From the NCBI GenBank assembly GCA_002007465.1, contig LNAC01000751.1, positions 72,001 through 136,000 of the forward strand: a stretch of DNA of 64,000 bases. Direction: 5' to 3'. Under the pieces are notes generated by a model. That model saw only the letters and a program-made list of their open reading frames with translations, ran no database searches and was not told the DNA's origin. This stretch comes from Ailurus styani (lineage: Eukaryota > Chordata > Mammalia > Carnivora > Ailuridae). Of the stretch, positions 11,470-22,977 are shown piece by piece; position 1 is the stretch's first letter, and every line of letters begins with the position of its first letter. The position numbers and the translations under genes are program-made.

Positions 11470-12360
11470 ATAGTTAGCTACCTTCAGATGACTGAGAATA
11501 AAACCTGTCAAACTTGCCTTCATTCCATTTCAGTAAAGGAGAAGGTACAGATACAAGAGAAATTCTGCAGAAGTCAGATGAAAAACAGACCAGACAGATC
11601 ATTCCAGTTATCAAATGGATACAGGTATTTGTTTTCCAAGGTTCTGACTCATAGTGTCCAACAGCCTTCATCTTCAACATCTACCCCGTCACGACATCTT
11701 CGAGCTATGCACGCAATATTTAAATCATCCTATAACCCGCCTCTACCTCACTCCATGAATCTGGGCCTGGAAAGGTACTGTTACCTCTCCATCCAACAGC
11801 AACTGGTCCTTAAGAACACCAGGGAATTCATTAAATCATGAGCAAAGCATCTGACTTCCCAGAAAAGCACCACAATTCCCAGGAACACATCTCCGTCACA
11901 TTTGCTCATCGCAAGTAGCTTCCTAAGGCCTTGCAGTGACCAAAGAACCTCCTCCCATATCAAGAGTTCTCTATATTTGGTTTTCATAGGATTTAACTTC
12001 CTCTCAAACGGTGTCATCAGGTTTTATCGGTCCTCACAACTCTTAGTGCCAAGTGCCTAAATTAATTCTGTGGCCCACTGATGGCATTTTCCTACGCTTC
12101 CAATGAAGTGGTGACAACACTATTTAAATCTCAGTTGTGGCCGCAAATGATCCTGTTACCAACCTTTTATCGCTGACTTGGAAAATTCCAAGCTACTCCT
12201 AGGGACCTACAAGGGCCTGCAAGGCTTAGACGGGAGGGGGAGGGCAGTGACAATGGGGTTTCCTTAATCCAGGAACGAAGAGCAGTTTCTACACCTGCAT
12301 CGCTGGAATGGAGACGAGGAGACAAAAGACCCGAGAAGATTTAGAAAAAAAACAAGTAAA
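11470..12360 (+). repeat. Paralogous intergenic block Y, copy 1
   Basis: It is collinear with 59.05-60.15 kb (shared GCTTCCTAAGGCCTTGCAGT, then ACAATGGGGTTTCC) and, more distantly, with 29.57-30.3 and 40.64-41.4 kb. It is not recognised as SINE or L1. It carries a 117-codon frame (11,488-11,841) that is not conserved in the other copies, so no gene is called. Confidence 0.65.
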
Positions 12361-12362
12361 AT

Positions 12363-12563
12363 TGGGCACCTGGGTGGCTCCGTGGGTTAAAGCCTCTGCC
12401 TTCGGCTCAGGTCATGATCTCAGGGTCCTGGGATCGAGCCCTGCATCGGGCTCTCTGCTCAGCAGGGAGCCTGCTTCCTCCTCTCTCTGCCTGCCTCTCT
12501 GCCTACTTGTGATCTCTCTCTCTCTCTGTCAAATAAATAAATAAAATCTTAAAAAAAAAAAAG
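12363..12563 (+). mobile_element. CAN SINE
   Basis: A full-length SINE (head GGGCACCTGGGTGGCTC, tail AAATAAATAAATAAAATCTTA) that separates block Y from the L1 segment. Confidence 0.92.
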
Positions 12564-12565
12564 AT

Positions 12566-14560
12566 GGATGCATTCTTTGAAAATTCTAACCTACCAAAAC
12601 TGAAGCAGGAAGAAATAGAAACCTGAATAGACCCTTAACCAACAAAGAAATTGAAGCAGTAGTCAACAGTTTCCCAACAAACAGGAGTCCAGGGCTAGAT
12701 GACTTCATAGTGGAATTCTATCAAATAATTCAAGGAGAATTAATACCTATTCTTCTGAAACTGTTTTTAAAAAGTAGATGTGGAAAGAAACTTACAAACT
12801 CATTCAATGAGGCACTACCCTGATCCCAAAACCAGACAAAAACCCCACCAGAAAGGAGAATTACAGACCCATATGCCTGATGAACATGGATGCAAACTCT
12901 CACCAAGATACTAACAATACAATCCAAAAGTACATTAAAAGGATGATTCACCAGGACCAAGTAGGATTTTTTCTGGGCTGGAAGGGTGGTTCAATATCCA
13001 CAAATCAATGTGATACATCACATTAATAAAGGACAAGAACCATATGATCCTCTCAATTGATAAAGAAAAAGCATGTGACAAAATATAGCATCTTTTCTTG
13101 ATATAACACTCTGCAGTGTAGGGACAGAAGGAACATACCTTGACATCATAAAGGACATATTTGAAAAAGCCACAGCTAATATCATTCTCAATGTGGAAAA
13201 ACTGAGAGCCTTTCCCCTAAGGTCGGGAACCCGGCAGGGCTGTCCACTCTCATTACTGATGTTCAACATAGTCCTGGAAGTCTTAAGCTCCACAATCGGA
13301 AAATAAAAAAATAAAATGTGCCCCAATCAGCAAAGAAGTAGTTAAACTCTCTCTCTTCACAGACAACATGATACTCTATGTAGAAACCCTAAAAGATTCC
13401 ACCCAAAACTTGCTAGAAGTGGGGCACCTGTGTGGCTCAGTTGATAAGCATTTACCTTCAGCTTAGGTCATGAACCTGGGGTCCTGGGATCGAGCCCCGC
13501 ACTGGGCTCCCTGCTTGGCAGGAAGCCTGCTTCTCCCTCTCCTACTACCCCTGCTTGTGTTCCCTCTCTTGCTCTCTGTCAAATAAAATCTTAAAAAAAC
13601 AATTGCTAGAATTGCTAGATATAGTATTCAGCGAAATTGCCAGATATAAAATCAATGCACATAAGTCAGTTGCACCGCTATACACTAACAGTAAGGCAAA
13701 AGAAAGAGAAATCAAGGCATCGATCTCATTTATAAATTGCACCAAAAACTGTTAAGATACCTGTGAATAAACCTAACCAAAGAAGGAAAGGATCTATATT
13801 CTGAAAAGCTACAGAACACTTAGGAAAGAAATTGAGGAGACACACACACACAAATAAATAAATGGCCAAACATTCGATGCTCATGAATTGGGAACACAAT
13901 ATTGTTGAAATATCTATGCTACCCAAAGCAATCTACACACTTTCAAAGCAATCTCTATCAAAATACCAACAGCATTTCTCACTGAACTGGAACAAACAAT
14001 TCCAAAATTTGTATGGAACCAAAACCCCCAAATATCCTAATACCAAATCTGGAGGCATCAAAATTCCTGACTTCAAATTGTATCACTAAACTATCCTCAT
14101 CAAGACAGTACAGTCCTGGCACAAAAATGGACACACAGATCGATCGAACAGAATAGAGAGCCCAGAAATGGACCCTCAACTCTATGGTCAACTTCTCTTC
14201 AACAAGGCAGTAAACAATGTCCAGTGGAAATTGGTGTTGGGAAAATTGTACACCCACATCTAAAAGAATGAAACAGGGCCATTTTCTTACAGCATACACA
14301 AAGATAAATTCAAAATGGATCAAAGACATAAACGTGAAACAAAAATCCATCAAAATCCTAGAGAACACAGCAACCTTTGTGACCTCAGCAGCAACAACTT
14401 CCTGCTAGACACGTCTCCAAAGGCAAAGGAAACCAAAGCAAAAATGAACTATTAGGACTTCACCAAGGTAAAACCCTTTTGCACAGTAAAGGAAACAGTC
14501 AACAAAACCGAAAGACCAGATGTCCCACAGATGAGTGGATAGACATGCGGTGTTTGTATG
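12566..14560 (+). mobile_element. LINE-1 fragment, ORF2 reverse-transcriptase to C-terminal region, broken
   Basis: DNA text typical of mammalian L1 ORF2 runs in order: the stretch before the RT domain (AACAAACAGGAGTCCAGG, GACTTCATAGTGGAATTCTA), GGTGGTTCAATATCCACAAA, GGCAGGGCTGTCCACTCTC, TTCACAGACAACATGAT (the catalytic FADD-type motif, written here as FTDN), then the downstream CAAAATGGATCAAAGACATA and GGTAAAACCCTTTTGCACAG. The protein is interrupted by many stops and frameshifts and by a SINE. Both the 5-prime half and the usual 3-prime UTR are missing. It is a dead, moderately old element. Confidence 0.9.
13420..13602 (+). mobile_element. CAN SINE inserted in the L1 fragment
   Basis: The SINE (GGGGCACCTGTGTGGCTCAG to AAATAAAATCTTA) is flanked by TTGCTAGAA on both sides, the duplicated L1 target. 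Confidence 0.9.
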
Positions 14561-15104
14561 TGTGGATATATGTATATATGTGTGTGCATATACATATTTA
14601 ATGCAATACACACACCAGGGAGACAGAGATTGTGACACTTGCCCGCAACAGTGGTTCACCCTCCCTGACACTCCACAGCAACACTCTAAGGACATCCTTC
14701 CCTCTCCACAGAAGAGGAACGAAGGAGTGACCCGGATGTTCAGTGATCTCATACTCTGCTGCTGCCTGAGGACATGTTTCTGTCACGCATGACACGGAAG
14801 GAGGAAGGAATGACAGCACCTTCCGGAAGCATTGTGGTGGCTGCTCTGCCAAAAGGGAGCATTTGTTCAATGGAGAGACTTGTAACAGAGCTGAAGACAG
14901 AGTGGAAGAGATCATAGACTCTAAAAAGGTAACTACGCTTTGAAAACTGGGAAATCACAAATTTTCAGACATGACAAATGCCTAGAACATGTACGAGGAG
15001 TCCCCGAATTGCTACTATTTGAGTTCATTTGTACAAAGCTAGTCCATCAAAACAAAACAAAAAAAGGCCAAGTCCATAATCCTGGACCCACAGGCTGCTT
15101 TTTT
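14561..15104. other. Unassigned sequence with TATG-rich start
   Basis: It begins with a short TA/TG-rich low-complexity run, followed by sequence I do not recognise. Frames of about 100 codons on both strands lack domains. Confidence 0.45.
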
Positions 15105-15120
15105 AAAAGTCCCAAATGTG

Positions 15121-15317
15121 GGGCGCCTGGGTGGCTCAGTGGGTTAAAGCCTCTGCTTTAGGCTCAGGTCATGATCTCAGCGTCCTGGGATCGAGGCCCG
15201 CATCGGGCTCTCTGCTCAGCAGGGAGCCTGCTTCCTCCTCTCCCTGTCTCTCTGCCTGCCTCTCTGCCTACTTGTAATCTCTCTCTCTGTGTCAAATAAA
15301 TAAATAAAATCTTAAAA
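15121..15317 (+). mobile_element. CAN SINE, first of two at one target
   Basis: Full-length. It is preceded by AAAAGTCCCAAATGTG (15,105-15,120), and the same sequence follows it at 15,318-15,333. Confidence 0.93.
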
Positions 15318-15333
15318 AAAAGTCCCAAATGTG

Positions 15334-15521
15334 GGGCGCCTGGGTGGCTCAGTCGGTTAAGCCGCTGCCTTAGGCTCAGGTCGTGATCCCAGGGTCCTGG
15401 GATCAAGTCCCGCATCAGGCTCTCTGCTCCGAGGAGAGCCTGCTTCTCCCTCTCCCTCTGCCTGCTGCTCTGCCTGCTTGTGCTCTCTACCTCTCTGTCA
15501 AATAAATAAAATCTTTAAAAA
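15334..15521 (+). mobile_element. CAN SINE, second of two at one target
   Basis: An older-type SINE starting directly after the second copy of the target and followed by a third, slightly changed copy (ATTCCCAAATGT, 15,522-15,533). Confidence 0.93.
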
Positions 15522-15599
15522 ATTCCCAAATGTCAACAAAAGATAATAAAGCATGCAAAGAACCAAATCAGAGGAATGTCCAATACTGGCTCTAAATTA

Positions 15600-15678
15600 T
15601 TAACTGCTTCTCTCCCACTCCCTCTGCTTGTGTTCCCTTTCTCGCTCTGTCAAATAAATAACATCTTAAAAAAAAAGG
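15600..15678 (+). mobile_element. CAN SINE 3-prime fragment
   Basis: Only the CT-rich end and the tail CTGTCAAATAAATAACATCTT remain. Confidence 0.8.
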
Positions 15679-15700
15679 TTGCGGGGGAGGGGGGGGAGAG

Positions 15701-15883
15701 GGGTGCCTGGGCGGCTCAGTCATTAAGCTCTGCCTTCAGCTCAGGTCATGATCCCAGGGTCCTGGAATCCAGCCCCGCCCTCCGGCTCCCTGCTCTGCAG
15801 CAAGCCTGCTTTTCCCTCTCCCACTCCGTGCGTGTTCCCTCTCCTGCTGTCTCTCTGTCAAATAAATAAAATCTTAAAAAAAT
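15701..15883 (+). mobile_element. CAN SINE
   Basis: A diverged full element with head GGGTGCCTGGGCGGCTCAG and tail AAATAAATAAAATCTTA. Confidence 0.9.
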
Positions 15884-15889
15884 AATAAA

Positions 15890-17640
15890 TACTGAGAAAG
15901 AATTTGAATAACCATGATAAAGCTGCTCGCGGAGGAAGAAAAATAGGTAGGTAAGTAAGTATTATCAGGAAAGCTATGCACTATCAAAATGTAAATCCAA
16001 AGAAACAGAAAATCTATCAACCAACCAGAAGAGTACAATTACTGAAGTTAAAACCACACCAGTGGGTCACCCACAGACTTGAGCAAGCAGAAGAAAGATT
16101 CAGACAACTTAAAGATCCGTTTTCTTGTTTGTTTGTTTTTTAAAGACCCCTTGTTTTAAATTACCTGCTGAGAGGACCAAAGAAAAATGTGGAATAGGAT
16201 AGTCTAGGAATTCACAGGACACCAAAAAGTGGTCCCACGTGTACATTACTGGGACCCCAAAAGGAGAGCAAGCGTGCAAGGGGCAGAGGGCGTACATGAA
16301 GATCTACGGGCTTGTACTTCTCACGTATGTGGGAAGAACAAATTCAACAAGCTCAGGAAATTCCAAGTGGGATAAATATCAAGACATCAACACAGTGACA
16401 CCTTGTAATTAACCTATGAAAACATCAAAGGTGAAGAGAATTCTCAGACAATACGACAAAAGCAACTCATACAAGAGAGCTCCTGGCAGCAGGGGGACTC
16501 CCAGTAGAGCCGGGAGGGGGAACTGAATAGGACAAGGTATTCAAGCACTGAAAGATCAAAATATCCACCAAGAATGCTCTCTCCAGGAAAACTGTTTTCC
16601 ATGAAGGCAGAAATGAAGACTTTCCCATACAGAAACCCCTGTACAGTTAGTTACCAGTAGTCCTGTCCTACCAGAAACAGTAAAGGAAGCACTTCCAGTT
16701 GAAATAAAAGGATTCTATACAGAAACTAAAACCACAGGACATCAAGGTCTCTGCTAAATATAAATATTTCCACAATCATGGAAACCCATAGTATTGTAAT
16801 AAGGCAGCACAGGTTGCTTTTATTTCTAGCTCAAAATATTTTAAAAATCAAAGCATAAAAAATCAAATGTAGGTAATAAAGCACACAACATAAAAGATAG
16901 AATTGGTGGTATCAGAAATAAGGTGTGTGCAGGAATGGAGATAAGCGGAATAATTTTGGATGCAGTTGAGACTATCAGTTTAAAATGGTTCTTTGGGGCG
17001 CCTGGGTGGCTCAGTGGGTTAAAGCCGCTGCCTTCGGCTCAGGTCATGATCCCAGGGTCCTGGGATCGAGGCCCACATCGGGCTCTCTGCTCGGCAGAGA
17101 GCCTGCTTCCTCTTCTCTCCTCTCTCTCTGCCTGCCCCTCTGCCTACTTGTAATCTCTCTCTCTGTGTCAAATGAATAAAATAAAATCTTTAAAAAAATA
17201 AATAAATAAAATGGTTCTATGTACCTTTCAGTTTCATTGTGAAAGTACAATGAAATCTGTACAGAAGACACAAGTCCATGAGAATGCTATCAAAACATGT
17301 CAAGGGGTTAATTGCAATTAAGGATAAAATATATCCAAACTTGAGACACGGGTAGGAAGTGTTTCAAAATTCAAAAAGTGTTTCTCATGAAAGGAGAGTA
17401 AAAATCCACCAGTAAGTAGATGATGAAATTATTTCTATTAGGACAACTCAGGTAGGCATGATACAATATATACTGACCACTCCCCAGTGAAAGAAACACA
17501 CAAGCTGAGTCCCATACGTATGGGTAATACTGACAGAAACGAATACACAATGTTCTCGGCAAAGAGCATAAAGCTGATTCATATCTGAGAAAGCTCAGTC
17601 TTCAAATCTAGAGTTAAAATTGTTTTCCTACAACAAAATA
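15890..17640 (+). mobile_element. Ancient L1 (L1M-like) remnant
   Basis: The text resembles the ORF1-side region of old mammalian L1: AAGAAAGATTCAGACAACTT, then AGCACTGAAAGATCAAAATA, CCACCAAGAATGCTCTCTCC and AAATGAAGACTTTCCCATAC. It is heavily decayed, with a SINE at 16,995-17,207. The 16.37-17.64 kb part aligns with 61.85-63.05 kb. Confidence 0.5.
16995..17207 (+). mobile_element. CAN SINE with target duplication
   Basis: A full SINE flanked by AAAATGGTTCT (16,982-16,992 and 17,208-17,218). Confidence 0.95.
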
Positions 17641-17772
17641 CACAGTTAATAAGGAAACCAGAAGTAACCAATGTGGAGAGTCCCACACAAAAGGAAGCAC
17701 ATGATTATGGAATTGCAAAGCCAGAATAAGACCAAATTTAACCCAAATTTCTACATTAAAAAACATGCATTA

Positions 17773-17959
17773 GGGCGCCTGGGTGGCCCAGTGGGTTAAG
17801 TGACTGCTTTCGGCTCAGGTCATGATCCTGGAGTCCTGGGATCGAGTCCCGCATCGGGCTCCCTGCTCGGCGTGGAATCTGCTTCTCCTTCTGACTTTCC
17901 CCCTCTCGTGCTCACTCTGATTGTCTCCCTTTCAAATAAATAAATAAATAAAATCTTTT
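17773..17959 (+). mobile_element. CAN SINE, left part of an inverted pair
   Basis: A plus-strand SINE (GGGCGCCTGGGTGGCCCAG to AAATAAATAAATAAAATCTT) whose tail was the target of the next insertion. Confidence 0.93.
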
Positions 17960-18166
17960 TTTTTTTTTTAAGATTTTTTTTTTTTATTTTATTTGATACA
18001 GAGAGAAAGATCACAAGTAGGCAGAGAGGCAGGCAGAGAGAGGAGAGAGGAGGAAGCAGGCTCCCTGCCGAGCAGAGAGCCCGATGCGGGCCTCGATCCC
18101 GGGACCCTGAGATCATGACCTGAGCCGAAGGCAGCGGCTTTAACCCACTGAGCCACCCAGGCGCCC
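17960..18166 (-). mobile_element. CAN SINE, right part of an inverted pair
   Basis: A reverse SINE inserted in the tail of the preceding one. TAAATAAAATCTTTT is duplicated (17,945-17,959 and 18,167-18,181). The two elements form a roughly 190-bp inverted repeat. Confidence 0.93.
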
Positions 18167-18476
18167 TAAATAAAATCTTTTAAAACAATTATTTAGCAAG
18201 AAAACTACTATAGAGCTATGATTTTAAACCGTGACTGTGTGCAAGAAAACAAGCATTCGAATCACCGCCATGTCTTGACTGACAACTTTTGAATTATAGT
18301 CGTTAAAACCCACCGAAAAAAGGTCTAATGATAATGTTACAAATAAGCACTTTAAAAGACTTGAAAAAATGTACCATGTTATTGATACAGTCCTCCTTTT
18401 ACCCAGAATGTAAGGTATAATTCATTCCTTAGAACCAAGCAAACAAAATCATTTCTATTTTTTAAAATATATTTTT

Positions 18477-18664
18477 TAAAGATTTTATTTATTTATTTCA
18501 CAGAAGGAGAGAGATCACAAGTAGGCAGAGAGGCAGGCAGAGAGAGAGGAGGAAGCAGGCTCCCCGCCGAGCAGAGAGCCCGATGTGGGCCTCGATCCCA
18601 GGACCCTGAGATCACGACCGAGCCGAAAGCAGAGGCTTTAACCCACTGAGCCACCCAGGCGCCC
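18477..18664 (-). mobile_element. CAN SINE (younger), inserted at the tail of an older SINE
   Basis: A reverse SINE ending CCACCCAGGCGCCC, abutting another reverse SINE. AAAATATTTT-like sequence occurs on both sides. Confidence 0.9.
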
Positions 18665-18836
18665 AAAATATTTTATTTTTTTGACAGAGCCCACAAACAG
18701 GGGGAGTGGCAGAGGGAGTGGGAGACGCAGCCTCCCCGCTGAGCAGGAATCAGACCTGGGGCTCAATTCCAGAACTCTTAGATCATGACCAGAGGTGAAG
18801 GCAGGTGCTTAACTAACTGAGCCATACAGGCGCCCC
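18665..18836 (-). mobile_element. CAN SINE (older)
   Basis: A reverse, diverged element ending GAGCCATACAGGCGCCCC. Confidence 0.88.
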
Positions 18837-19118
18837 AATCTGTTCATTTGTAAATAAACACCAATAATGTGTAAAAATACACTGACAACTTTTATAAATG
18901 GTAAATATTTGGAATGAAATTCAAATACATTCTGAGGAAACTAGAAGAAAAATGCGTGATTTTTAGTGAAGTACATGTAAATTTATGAACAAAAGTTTTT
19001 CCTTAAATATGGGGATTTTACTAATCACCTTACTTCTTATAAAGCACATGCCTATGTCCTATCAGAACTTTTGATCTAAAAGAAAAAAAAATCAGAGACT
19101 CGCACATACAACTATTTA

Positions 19119-19324
19119 TTTTTTTTTTTTAAAGATTTTATTTATTTATTTGACAGAGAGAGAGAGATTACAAGTAGGCAGAGAGGCAGGCAGAGAGACA
19201 GGGAGAGGAGGAAGCAGGCTCCCTGCTGAGCAGAGAGCCCGATGCGGGCCTCGATCCCAGGACGCTGAGATCATGACCTGAGCCGAAAGCAGAGGCTTTA
19301 ACCCACTGAGCCACCCAGGCACCC
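19119..19324 (-). mobile_element. CAN SINE with target duplication
   Basis: A reverse SINE flanked by ACATACAACTATTTA (19,104-19,118 and 19,325-19,339). Confidence 0.95.
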
Positions 19325-19410
19325 ACATACAACTATTTAGAAAACGAAAACACATAGGAAAAGTCACAGGAACTTCATCCATGACAGAATTATGAACTGT
19401 TGCAATTTTT

Positions 19411-19603
19411 ATTTTTTTAATTTTTATTTATTTTTTAAAATTTTGTTTATTTACTTGACAGAGAGGAGATCACAAGTAGGCAGAGAGGGAGAAGCAGACT
19501 CCCTGCTGAGCAGAGAGCTGGATGCGGGACTCGATCCCAGGACCCTGAGATCATGACCTGAGCCGAAGGCAGAGGCTTAACCCACTGAGCCACCCAGGCG
19601 CCC
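19411..19603 (-). mobile_element. CAN SINE
   Basis: A reverse SINE flanked by the diverged duplications ATGAACTGTTGCAATTTTT and ATGAACTGATGAAATTTTT. Confidence 0.92.
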
Positions 19604-20540
19604 ATGAACTGATGAAATTTTTAATAAGGTAACAATTGAGACTTCATTAAAGGCTACGAATTCTGAGACCCAGATGTTGTGGCTCCCGCAGGGCCTAGGT
19701 AAGAATTCTATGTTATTTCGACATTGAGGAATGGAGCACAGAGTGTAAATTCCTGTATTAGTTAATATTAAAAAAAAAAAAACTTTTGAAGGGAAGTAAA
19801 GCATTAGATTTTCTCATCGTGGGAAGGCGCTTTGTGATCTGAGGAAGTGACTGAGTTTCGATTTTGTACAGTTCAGATTAAAATCTCCGTAATCTCCGTT
19901 TGGAAAGCATAAACCGGAAAACACGGAGCCTCCACTGTTCCCGGATTTCTACACTAAACTCCAGTATGTCAACCATGACCCTGACACACTTCTCAGACAA
20001 GGGAAAACCCAACTTGCCAAGGGCTAAACATAAAGATCCTCAGCAATAAAGAGCTCCCCAGGGCCCTCACGGCGATGGAGAAGCTCTCCGATTATGGAGG
20101 CCCTCCCCGTGGACGTGATGGACCATCACCAAGGCTGAAGGAGAATCCCGAGAGAATGTAAGACCAAGACAGTTGGATAGCATTTGCCCCTTTGTGGGAG
20201 AGAGAAATAACACCACGCTTCTAAACTAATTTCCATTCAGGGCTACTAGAACCGCAGTTGAAGGTCTGTTGTCCTTTGCATCTGGGCCTCCCCTCTGTCG
20301 TCTGCCTCGTTCATTCCCACCTGTCTGGATGGGGGGACACAGTACCCTTTCTCATCACAGCCCGAGACTCTCTCTTTGGTTCCAAAAAGAAGACCAAGTC
20401 TGCCTTTGACACAAAGAGACCTATTTATTAGAAAAAAGGAAAGGAGTACTGCTGGAGAGTCTAACTTTCAATTACGATTGTGCTCAGGAGAGAAGAGAGG
20501 ACATTGTAAAATCAAGAACACGTTTTCCCAAATGCTGTTG
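19604..20540. other. Unassigned sequence
   Basis: Unique-looking sequence, somewhat GC-richer at 19.95-20.35 kb. No SINE, L1 or gene is recognised. Confidence 0.5.
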
Positions 20541-20554
20541 AAAAACAGCCCCTT

Positions 20555-20730
20555 GGGCGCCTGGGTGGCTCAGTGGGTTAAAGTCTCTGCCTTCGGCTCA
20601 GGTCATGATCTCAGGGTCCTGGGATCAAGCCCCACATCGGGCTCCCTGATCAGAGGGGAGCCTGCTTCCCCTTCTCTGCCTACTTGTGATCTCTGTCAAA
20701 TAAATACATAAAATCTTAAGAAAAAGAAAA
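20555..20730 (+). mobile_element. CAN SINE with target duplication
   Basis: A full SINE flanked by GAAAAACAGCCCCTT (20,540-20,554 and 20,731-20,745). Confidence 0.95.
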
Positions 20731-20776
20731 GAAAAACAGCCCCTTTACAATATGGAGGGATTTTCTTTCTTTTTTT

Positions 20777-20825
20777 CTATTTTATTTATTTATTTGACAG
20801 AGAGAGAGGTGTCACAAGTAAATAT
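20777..20825 (-). mobile_element. CAN SINE tail fragment
   Basis: Only the tail-side end (ATTTATTTATTTGACAGAGA) of a reverse SINE is present. It is probably 5-prime truncated at insertion. Confidence 0.75.
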
Positions 20826-20864
20826 CACAAGGAATATTTTAGAATATTTGGAATATTTTGGATT

Positions 20865-21068
20865 TATTTTTTTTAAAGATTTTTTTTATTTATTTGACAC
20901 ACAGAGAGAGATCAGATCACAAGTAGGCAGAGAGGCAGACAGAGAGAGAGGAGGAAGCAGGCTCCCTGCTGAGCAGAGAGCCCGATATGGGCCTTGATCC
21001 CAGGACCCTGAGATCATGACCTGAGCCTAAAGCAGAGGCTTTAACCCACTGAGTCACCCAGGCACCCT
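20865..21068 (-). mobile_element. CAN SINE with target duplication
   Basis: A reverse SINE flanked by GGAATATTTTGGATT (20,850-20,864 and 21,069-21,083). Confidence 0.95.
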
Positions 21069-21097
21069 GGAATATTTTGGATTCAAACATCCATGGA

Positions 21098-21287
21098 GGG
21101 AGCCTGGGTGGCTCAGTGGGTTAAAGCCTCTGCCTTCGGCTCAGGTCGTGATCTCAGGGTCCTGGGATCGAGGCCCGCATCGGGCTCGCTGCTCAGCAGA
21201 GAGCCTGCATCCTCCTCTCTGCCTGCCTCTCTGCCTGCTTGTGATCTCTCTCTGTCAAAAAAAAAAAAAAAAANAAAAAAAAAAAGA
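21098..21287 (+). mobile_element. CAN SINE with target duplication; one N in its poly-A
   Basis: A SINE flanked by CAAACATCCATGGA (21,084-21,097 and 21,288-21,301). Its long A tail contains the single N at 21,274, so tail length is uncertain. Confidence 0.95.
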
Positions 21288-21457
21288 CAAACATCCATGG
21301 AAGGGACCAGGTTTTCACCCAGGTTGTCTGACCTCGAGTCGATCTCAAATAACATGTAAGTCAATATACAGAGAGGACTCCAGAGCCATGTTCACAGCAG
21401 GTGTCGAACCTGAGAAGAATGCGGGAAACAAGAAGGGGTCCAAACAAAATTGAACTA

Positions 21458-21633
21458 TTTTTTAATTTGAGCGAGAGAAAATGAATGATAGCGAGTGAGC
21501 ACGAGAGGGGGAGGGTCAGAGGGAGAAGCGGACTCCCCAGAGAACAGGGAACCCGATGCAGAACTCGATCCTGGGACTCCAGGATCATGACCTGGGCAGA
21601 AGGCAGTTATTTAACCGAGACACCCAGGCACCC
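21458..21633 (-). mobile_element. CAN SINE, old
   Basis: A reverse, strongly diverged SINE ending ACACCCAGGCACCC. Confidence 0.8.
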
Positions 21634-21675
21634 AATTGATCTACCTTTTTACTTTTCATGCTCACGTCCATACTT

Positions 21676-21873
21676 TTTAAAGAAGATTTTATTTATTTAT
21701 TTATATGACAGAGGGAGACAGCGAAAGAGGGAACACAAGCAGGGGGAGTGGGAGAGGGAGAAGCAGGCTTTCCCGCAGAGCAGGGAGCCCGATGTGGGGC
21801 TCGAGCCCAGGACCCTGAGATCATGACCTGAGCCCAAGGCAGAGGCTTGATGACCGAGCCACCCAGGCGTCCC
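21676..21873 (-). mobile_element. CAN SINE with diverged target duplication
   Basis: A reverse SINE ending CCACCCAGGCGTCCC, flanked by CGTCCATACTTTTT and CATCCATACATTTA. Confidence 0.9.
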
Positions 21874-22046
21874 ACATCCATACATTTAGAAAGTAGTTAT
21901 ATACACATTAAAAGTGATAGAGTAGAAAATGGCCGTGGTGATACTATGCAACAGTTTCAATGACATGACACTTGTGAACAGCTTTGCGGGTGATGATTCT
22001 TCTCTTGTTCACACTATCAACATAAACACATAGAATGACAGAAATT

Positions 22047-22254
22047 GGGCGCCTGGGTGGCTCAGTGGGTTAAAGCCTCTGCTTTCGGCTCAGGTCATGA
22101 TCTCAGGGTCCTGGGATCGAGGCCCGCATCNNNNNNNNNNNNNNNNNNNNNNNNNNNNNNNNNNNNNNNNNNNNNNNNNNNNNNNNNNNNNNNNNNNNNN
22201 NNNNNNNNNNNNNNNNNNNNNNNNNNNNNNNNNNNNNNNNNNNNNNAAAAAAAA
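22047..22254 (+). mobile_element. CAN SINE containing a 116-N assembly gap
   Basis: The head is present to GAGGCCCGCATC, then Ns fill 22,131-22,246, then an A tail. AGAATGACAGAAATT flanks it (22,032-22,046 and 22,255-22,269). The total length matches an ordinary SINE, so the gap size looks right. Confidence 0.93.
22131..22246. other. Assembly gap (116 N)
   Basis: A run of Ns inside a SINE. The flanking SINE halves and target duplications are intact. Confidence 1.
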
Positions 22255-22269
22255 AGAATGACAGAAATT

Positions 22270-22934
22270 AAACAACTCTTATTTCTGAGTTTACTAGGCT
22301 GAAGGGTAGAAGCAAAACATGTTTGTCTGGAGCCCAGAAGGCTGACCTATATTCTCCATCATTCTAAAACCATCAAGCAAACTGCTACATTCTCGACGGA
22401 TCTCTCGACTGCCTGTGCATCTCAACAGTTAATACCGGAGTAGGTGCCTGAGAAACCTCGCAAAAGTAGTTTTACAAGTTCAAAGAAACACGTAGGATCT
22501 TATAGTCTCTGCACACCTCCTCCCTCGCAAATACTTAGCATAGAACCATGAGCTGCACGCAGCCCAAGTGTCGCTCTTTCTGCCCACGGATCCTGCGCTC
22601 CTCAAATGCACTTCCTAAGTGTCACCGTACAAGCTTTGAAGAATTATTTCTTGGCCATTTTAATTCATGATCCCTCAACATAGTCTTTCATTGAAAAGTT
22701 TTGTTTCAGTGATCATTTGTGCTTGATTTCAGGATTTTAAGATACTCAAAATGTTAATTATGTGATTGTTTTCTTTTTCTAAAAATACAAAGAAGTAAAT
22801 AGAAGTGTATGTCCATGACATTAGTGTGGAGAAAAGAAAAGCCTATGGGACAGAGGGCTGACTGAGAACCACCAGTCCCAGAAGTCAAATATATCAACTA
22901 CACTGACGTGAGAGCCCTCCCTGTCCGGCGCAAA
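22270..22934. other. Unassigned sequence
   Basis: Unique-looking sequence with no recognised repeat or gene. Confidence 0.5.
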
Positions 22935-22977
22935 CAGAGGGATTTGGGACAGGAGCCGATGGTCAAGAAAGAATTCG

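Larger units (their letters stand above)
18167..19400 (+). repeat. Part of the old paralogous block shared with 63.06-64.0 kb
   Basis: The non-SINE sequence here aligns in order with 63.06-64.0 kb (for example AAAGCACATGCC, then ATGTCCTATCAGAACTTTTGAT against ATGTCGTATCAGGACATTTGAT). SINE content differs, so the duplication is older than these SINEs. Confidence 0.6.

Noticed and set aside
11488..11841. 117-codon plus-strand frame
   Set aside because: No domain is visible, and the paralogous block at 59 kb does not keep the frame.
12730..14752. Open frames of 70-130 codons on both strands
   Set aside because: They are fragments or shadows of a broken L1 ORF2. None is a complete gene.
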